From: Cellulomonas sp.
GTDB lineage: Bacteria > Actinomycetota > Actinomycetes > Actinomycetales > Cellulomonadaceae
Assembly: GCA_017882855.1 (NCBI GenBank)
Contig: JADGOR010000003.1
Coordinates: 1 to 60,085, forward strand
Direction of reading: 5' to 3'
Length of the DNA stretch: 60,085 bases
Below, piece after piece: positions 55,952 to 60,085 of this stretch. The notes under the pieces were generated by a model. It saw only the letters and a list, made by a program, of their open reading frames with translations. It was not told the origin of the DNA and did no database searches. The stretch's first letter is position 1. Every line of letters begins with the position of its first letter. Made by a program: the position numbers and the translations under genes.

Positions 55952-57115
55952 CTATCTCATTGCCCAAGGCTTGCCTTGGGGTGAATCAACCTGCGCCAAG
56001 AGTAGCCGCCGTGCGGCGTCATCGATCTGTGCGTCCGTGGCGGTCAGTGCGATCCTGACATGCCCGGCCCCGGCCGGTCCGTAGAACTCCCCCGGGGCGA
56101 CCAGGATGCCACGCTCGGCGAGCGCGCGAACGGTAGTTCGACAATCCTGCCCGGCGCCCGGGGGCCGGACCCACAGGTAGAGACCCGCTTGCGAGTCGTC
56201 GACGACGTACCCGGCGTCGCCCAGAGCGGCCCGCAAGATCCCACGACGGGCCCGGTACGACTCCCGCTGCGCCCGGACGTGAGCGTCGTCGGCCAACGCC
56301 ACGGTCATTGCCGCCTGGACAGGTCCCGGCATGATCATTCCCGCGTGCTTACGCACCTCGAGGAGCGCCGCAACCAGGTCCGGGTCGCCCGCGACGAAGG
56401 CCGCGCGGTACCCCGCGAGGTTCGACTGCTTCGACAGCGAGTAGACCGCGAGCAGGCCTCGGACGTCCCCGCCGGTCACTCGCGGGTCGAGGATGCTCGG
56501 AACACCGTCGCTTGCCCACGGCTCCTCCCACGCGAGCTCCGCGTAGCACTCGTCGCTCGCGACGACGGCGCCGCGCACCCGCGCCTCCGCGACGATCGCC
56601 GCGAGCTCCTCGACGCCCCGGACGACACCGGTCGGGTTGCTCGGCGAGTTCACCCAGACCAACCGAACCCCGTCCGCCGGCCAACCGCCGACGTCGTCGG
56701 CGGGCACCGGGGTGGCACCCGCGAGCCGGGCGCCGACGTCGTACGTCGGGTACGCGATCGTCGGATGGACCACGACGTCACCAGCGCCGAGACCGAGCAG
56801 GGCCGGCAGGGCCGCCACCAGCTCCTTGGAGCCGATCGTGGGCAGCACCGCAGACGGGTCGAGGCCACGGACGCCCCGGCGTCGTTCGAACCACGCGACG
56901 GCGGCATCGCGCAGCTCGGACGTGCCCTGGGTGGTGGGGTACCCGGGCGAGTCCGAGGCGCACTCGAGGGCGTGCCGGATCACCGACGGTGTCGGGTCTA
57001 CCGGTGTGCCGACCGAGAGGTCGATCAGGCCGTCCGGGTGCGCGCGCGCGATCGCCGCGTCCGGGGCCAGGGTGTCCCACGGGAACGCTGGCAGAGACCG
57101 CGCGTCGAGACCCAA
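55952..57115 (-). CDS. dapC: Succinyldiaminopimelate transaminase
   Basis: 387-residue fold-type I PLP enzyme. Aminates N-succinyl-2-amino-6-oxopimelate with glutamate to succinyl-DAP. Motifs: LIDLSVGTPVDPTP, SPGYPTTQGTSELR, VWVNSPSNPTGVV, VASDECYAEL, and YSLSKQSNLAGYR with the PLP Lys. It directly follows the ferredoxin gene, the fdxC-dapC order of Mycobacterium and Streptomyces. TTG 57115 is the only sensible start: the frame upstream runs antisense-free through fdxC. Weak ribosome-binding site. Confidence 0.88.
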   Translation of the reverse strand: MGLDARSLPAFPWDTLAPDAAIARAHPDGLIDLSVGTPVDPTPSVIRHALECASDSPGYPTTQGTSELRDAAVAWFERRRGVRGLDPSAVLPTIGSKELVAALPALLGLGAGDVVVHPTIAYPTYDVGARLAGATPVPADDVGGWPADGVRLVWVNSPSNPTGVVRGVEELAAIVAEARVRGAVVASDECYAELAWEEPWASDGVPSILDPRVTGGDVRGLLAVYSLSKQSNLAGYRAAFVAGDPDLVAALLEVRKHAGMIMPGPVQAAMTVALADDAHVRAQRESYRARRGILRAALGDAGYVVDDSQAGLYLWVRPPGAGQDCRTTVRALAERGILVAPGEFYGPAGAGHVRIALTATDAQIDDAARRLLLAQVDSPQGKPWAMR

Positions 57116-57122
57116 GGTGGTC

Positions 57123-57440
57123 TCAGACCTGGGGCGGGAGCGCCGCGACGATGGGGTGGTCGGAATCGATCTCGCCGAGCTTCGCCGCACCACCAGGAGA
57201 CCCGAGAACATCGAAGAACTCGACATTGGCGCGGTAGTAGTCGCTCCACTGCTCGGGCACGTCGTCCTCGTAGAAGATCGCCTCGACCGGGCACACCGGC
57301 TCGCACGCGCCACAGTCCACGCACTCGTCGGGCTGGATGTACAGCGACCGCTTGCCCTCGTAGATGCAGTCCACGGGACACTCGTCGATGCAAGCCTTGT
57401 CCTTGACGTCGACACAAGGCTGGGCGATCACGTACGTCAC
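57123..57440 (-). CDS. fdxC: 7Fe ferredoxin (FdxA/FdxC type)
   Basis: 105 residues. N-terminal CVDVKDKACIDECPVDC and CVDCGACEPVCPVEAI. By comparison with Azotobacter FdI, Cys9, Cys17 and Cys50 hold a 3Fe-4S cluster and Cys21, Cys40, Cys43 and Cys46 a 4Fe-4S cluster, with Cys25 free. A soluble electron carrier. GTG 57440 with GGAGGG upstream places MTYVIAQPC at the N-terminus as in homologues. Ends seven bases before the dapC TTG. Confidence 0.95.
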   Translation of the reverse strand: MTYVIAQPCVDVKDKACIDECPVDCIYEGKRSLYIQPDECVDCGACEPVCPVEAIFYEDDVPEQWSDYYRANVEFFDVLGSPGGAAKLGEIDSDHPIVAALPPQV

Positions 57441-57580
57441 GGGCACTCCCTCCAGACGGGCCAACTGCCGCAACCGGCGGCGCCTCGGCCAGTATCCCTC
57501 AGAATGGAGGTGGTACGGCGACCCCGCTCACATGGCGGAGCAAGTCGCGCGTCGCGAATCGCAGCACCGAGGGAGCAAGC

Positions 57581-57856
57581 ATGGACGGCGAACCCGGGGA
57601 ACCATTGCCGGTCTGGCGGACCTGGCCGATCGGTATCCGCGTCGTCGTCCGGCGGCGGCTGGATGAAGGCGGGTACAGCGACGTGCTCGGGCACCTGCTC
57701 GCAGCGGACGACGACGGGGTGCTGGTCGAGACGCGCCGCGGCGAGGTGCACGTCCCGGCGGACCGCATCGCGATCGGGAAGATCGTTCCCGAGCCGCCGA
57801 TCCGTCAGGGCCCGGCCGGCGCCGCGCCGCACACCAGGGCGTCGTCCGGCTTGTAG
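57581..57856 (+). CDS. Small hypothetical protein resembling the N-terminal domain of actinobacterial GNAT-family proteins
   Basis: 91 residues. WPIGIRVVVRRRL, then DVLGHLLAADDDGVLVETRRGEVHVPADRI resembles the SH3-like N-terminal domain of the acetyltransferases (Rv0428c-like) that sit beside fdxA/fdxC in other actinobacteria. The GNAT catalytic domain itself is absent. GAGGGAG seven bases before the ATG is good. Its last 52 bases overlap the convergent VanW gene. It may be a truncated relic or a stand-alone domain. Confidence 0.65.
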   Translation: MDGEPGEPLPVWRTWPIGIRVVVRRRLDEGGYSDVLGHLLAADDDGVLVETRRGEVHVPADRIAIGKIVPEPPIRQGPAGAAPHTRASSGL

Positions 57857-60072
57857 TGCCACGACTTCTTCTCGTTCGCCGCGACGACACCCGCGAGCGA
57901 GACCGTGCGGGTCACCGTCACGGAGAACCCGGGGTTGCCCGCCCCCTTCGCGACGCACGTGGGCGATTGCGAGTACACCTTCTTGGGCTGGACCACGTTG
58001 GACTGGGCCGACGTCGTCGTCGTCACGTCCCAGTACTTCGTGCTCCACATCGCGACGTGAAGCTGGCCCCCGGCGACCCACGACTGCATCAGGATCCCGT
58101 ACGGCGTGTTGTTGCGGAACTTCATGTCGACCACACCGGTGAAGATCGTCGCCTCGCGGCCGGGTGGGTACCGCGTGAAGTAGACCGAGTGCGGCGTGTG
58201 CTCGACGTCCTCGAGCCCGGCAAAGAACGCCGCGTTGTAGGTGGTGGTTGCCATCTGTGACAAGCCCCCGCCGATCACGTCGGTCAGCTCACCGGACACG
58301 ATCGCGTGCGCCAGCTGATACCCGTTCGCCACCGTGATCGGGCTGACGCCCTTCGACACGCTGAAGGTCTCGCCGGGTTGAACGATCTGACCGGTGAGGA
58401 TCCGCGCCGCATTGACCAGGTTCTGGGTCCGGATCACCTCGTTGGTCAGCGGCGTCGCGAACTCCGAGACCTTCTCCTTGATGCCAAGAGCCTCCACCGC
58501 CGCGGTGGACTGCGCGGGATCGGTGGGCACGAGCGCAACATGCGCCGTACGGTCGGTCGTCGACAGGCCGGCCGCCTGGACCGCGGCCGCCAGGGTGTTG
58601 GGATCGATCGTCGTTCCCGGCGCTCCGGGGACGAGCGTCGGCACGTCGTTCACGAAGGTGAAGTGCGCGTCCTCGGGTGCCGTGAACAGGCTCCGAGTGC
58701 GCTTGAGGACCTCTTCGCGGAGCTGCTTCCCGTCCAGCACCAGGGTCAGCTTCCCGGACACCGGCGTGAAGGTGGCGACGCTCGCCACGACGGACGCCGG
58801 CAGCTCGGCGATCTGGTCTCCGACGGCGACCGAGATGGGCGCGTCAGTCAGCGGTCCGGCGACGTCCTTGACCGCTGCATCCACCTGATCCTGCCCGATG
58901 GTGGGGGCGACGACCGCGACCGGCAGCTTGATCGGACGGGGCGCCGTGAGCCAGCCGGTCCGAATGATCTGTGCCGCCTGGTCCGCCACGACGCTTGCGC
59001 CGTTCACAGCGGGCGTCGGTTGTGGCTTGCCGTCGACGAAGACGAGGCTTCCGTCGACCGGGTCGACGGCGAGGGAGTCGGCAAGAGCCGCGATCGAGGT
59101 GGCGAATGCCTGCTCGTCCACGACGGTCACCGGATCGTGACGACCGCCGCCGGTCAGCTGGGCCAAGAGCCGAGACGGCTCGAGGCCGAACCCGGTGAGC
59201 TCCTTGACCGTGGCCGGCGCGTCCACCGAGAGGCCGGCCTGGTCCGGCAGGAGCGTGGTGCTCTGATCCCCGCCGGTGATCGGTATACCTCGAGTCTCGA
59301 TGTCGACAAGGCCGGCTCGCAGCGCCGTGACCGCCTTGGCGGACGACATCCCGCCGATGTCGACCCCCGCGACCGTCGTGCCGGGCGGGACCCGATCGGC
59401 GAGAGCCCATTGCGCTCCGACATAGCCGGCCGCGAGCGCGAGGATGGTCGTGACGAAGATCCAGGCCGCGCGGCCTCGATGTGCCGGGCGACCCTCCGTC
59501 TCGAAGACATCAAGAGGCGACGATGACGCGGGGGTGGGGGCTGCGGACGTGACGGGCTGCGCGGCGGCACCCGCGGCACTAGCGGCACGAGCGGCAGCCG
59601 CAGCCTGGGCCGCGGCCTGCGCCGGCGTGGAAGCCGAGAGGACTGGCTGGGGCGAGAGCGGCGGGACGGGAACGGCAAGCGGCGCAACCGGCTCAAGAAG
59701 CTCGGTCGCGGAATCGGTCGGTGTAGCGGCGCTTGCGGCCGGCGGCTCCGATCCCACCGGTGAGCTCCAGGAGTCGCGCCACGGAACCGACGCGCTACGA
59801 ACCTCCGCGGCGGCCGTGATGCCGGACTGGTCTCCCTCGTCATCGCCGTCGTCGGGCTCCTCGGGCTCGGCTGCCGCGTCGGCAGCGACGGGCTCTGCGG
59901 GCTCCGCGGGCGCTGCATCGGCAGGCTCGGCACCTGCGGCGTCGGCGGATTCCTCGACCGCCTCCTCACGCTCGGGCGCGTCCTGAACCGCCTCCTGATC
60001 GAACTCCTTCGCGGGCTCGTCGGCCTCGTCCGCCGCGGCGCGATCACCTGCGCGGGAGATGTCCTTAGCCAT
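57805..60072 (-). CDS. VanW family cell-envelope protein
   Basis: 755 residues. An acidic, Ala/Pro-rich cytoplasmic N-terminus of about 200 residues, one transmembrane helix (about 203-225), then an extracytoplasmic region of repeated peptidoglycan-binding-like (YoaR-type) segments (GVDIGGMSSAKAVTALRAGL and similar). The VanW domain follows: PGETFSVSKGVSPITVANGYQ, GGGLSQMATTTYNAAFFAG, RYPPGREATI. The biochemical function of VanW proteins is not settled; a role at peptidoglycan is inferred. ATG 60072 with GAAGGG upstream; overlaps the small gene at its 3' end by 52 bases. Confidence 0.85.
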   Translation of the reverse strand: MAKDISRAGDRAAADEADEPAKEFDQEAVQDAPEREEAVEESADAAGAEPADAAPAEPAEPVAADAAAEPEEPDDGDDEGDQSGITAAAEVRSASVPWRDSWSSPVGSEPPAASAATPTDSATELLEPVAPLAVPVPPLSPQPVLSASTPAQAAAQAAAAARAASAAGAAAQPVTSAAPTPASSSPLDVFETEGRPAHRGRAAWIFVTTILALAAGYVGAQWALADRVPPGTTVAGVDIGGMSSAKAVTALRAGLVDIETRGIPITGGDQSTTLLPDQAGLSVDAPATVKELTGFGLEPSRLLAQLTGGGRHDPVTVVDEQAFATSIAALADSLAVDPVDGSLVFVDGKPQPTPAVNGASVVADQAAQIIRTGWLTAPRPIKLPVAVVAPTIGQDQVDAAVKDVAGPLTDAPISVAVGDQIAELPASVVASVATFTPVSGKLTLVLDGKQLREEVLKRTRSLFTAPEDAHFTFVNDVPTLVPGAPGTTIDPNTLAAAVQAAGLSTTDRTAHVALVPTDPAQSTAAVEALGIKEKVSEFATPLTNEVIRTQNLVNAARILTGQIVQPGETFSVSKGVSPITVANGYQLAHAIVSGELTDVIGGGLSQMATTTYNAAFFAGLEDVEHTPHSVYFTRYPPGREATIFTGVVDMKFRNNTPYGILMQSWVAGGQLHVAMWSTKYWDVTTTTSAQSNVVQPKKVYSQSPTCVAKGAGNPGFSVTVTRTVSLAGVVAANEKKSWHYKPDDALVCGAAPAGP

Positions 60073-60085
60073 TGGGCAGCCCTTC

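Noticed and set aside
55963-55980. Hairpin CCCAAGGC-TT-GCCTTGGG as the terminator of dapC
   Set aside because: It is a perfect dyad but lies inside the last dapC codons with a two-base loop and no T-tract, so it was not listed as a terminator.

Overview
The window is a chromosomal segment of a high-GC actinobacterium, most likely a Cellulomonas-like member of the Micrococcales. This is inferred from the strong G/C third-position bias, frequent GTG starts, an acyl-CoA carboxylase epsilon subunit, DUF3117, LexA and IdeR/DtxR boxes of actinobacterial type, and gene orders shared with Mycobacterium (O-methyltransferase/sigE/rseA/htrA/tatB; birA/accD/accE/maf/accA; fdxC/dapC). I see no rRNA, tRNA, CRISPR array, phage or insertion sequence. 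Coding is almost continuous: no stretch over 300 bases lacks a gene.

Layout. 1-1.4 kb: 5' part of a GH2 beta-mannosidase gene (minus) with an in-frame amber codon where a Trp is expected. 1.5-2.6 kb: prfB. 2.6-7.4 kb: minus-strand Tad/Flp pilus operon (tadA, tadB, tadC, pilin-like protein, two TadE-like proteins, TadG-like protein). 7.5-9.0 kb: DUF222-HNH protein with a perfect LexA box over its start codon. 9.2-18.0 kb: class III cyclase, SRAP protein, small membrane protein, then the biotin/acyl-CoA carboxylase region (birA, accD, accE, an ABC-transporter remnant, maf, accA) and a Nudix hydrolase. 18.0-21.1 kb: FTR1 iron permease behind tandem IdeR-type boxes, then a membrane-embedded EEP phosphodiesterase. 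21.1-34 kb: nucleoside uptake and salvage. It comprises purine nucleoside phosphorylase, a phosphopentose/hexose mutase, deoC, adenosine deaminase, and an operon of BMP lipoprotein, ABC ATPase, two permeases, cdd and deoA. That operon ends in an undescribed papain/C39-like protein and a small acidic protein. 34-40 kb: M20 amidohydrolase, manC-like gene and the sdhCDAB operon. 40-48.9 kb: a nuclease-like hypothetical, 2'-5' RNA ligase-like protein, trpS, and the envelope-stress block tatB-htrA-rseA-sigE with a divergent O-methyltransferase and leucyl aminopeptidase. 48.9-60 kb: DUF3117, a GT-C-type mannosyltransferase-like protein, a LOG-family protein, succinylase-pathway DAP genes (dapE, dapD, dapC), gltA, fdxC and a VanW-domain protein.

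How it works together. The nucleoside genes form a route from import (BMP/ABC) through deamination (Add, Cdd) and phosphorolysis (PNP, DeoA) to pentose phosphate interconversion (mutase) and cleavage by DeoC. Citrate synthase, succinate dehydrogenase and ferredoxin belong to central oxidative metabolism. The sigE block carries a good ECF-type promoter match in front of sigE, suggesting autoregulation.

Most notable: the amber codon in the GH2 gene, an apparent AUC start codon for the O-methyltransferase, the SOS box overlapping the DUF222-HNH start, the papain-like protein in the nucleoside operon, position +5 variation among four pilin-like proteins, a perfect dyad holding the stop codons of two convergent genes, and a widespread TANNNT motif 5-8 nt before start codons, indicating leaderless transcripts. 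No wholly new multi-gene system is obvious; the best candidate for undescribed biology is the papain-like/acidic protein pair.
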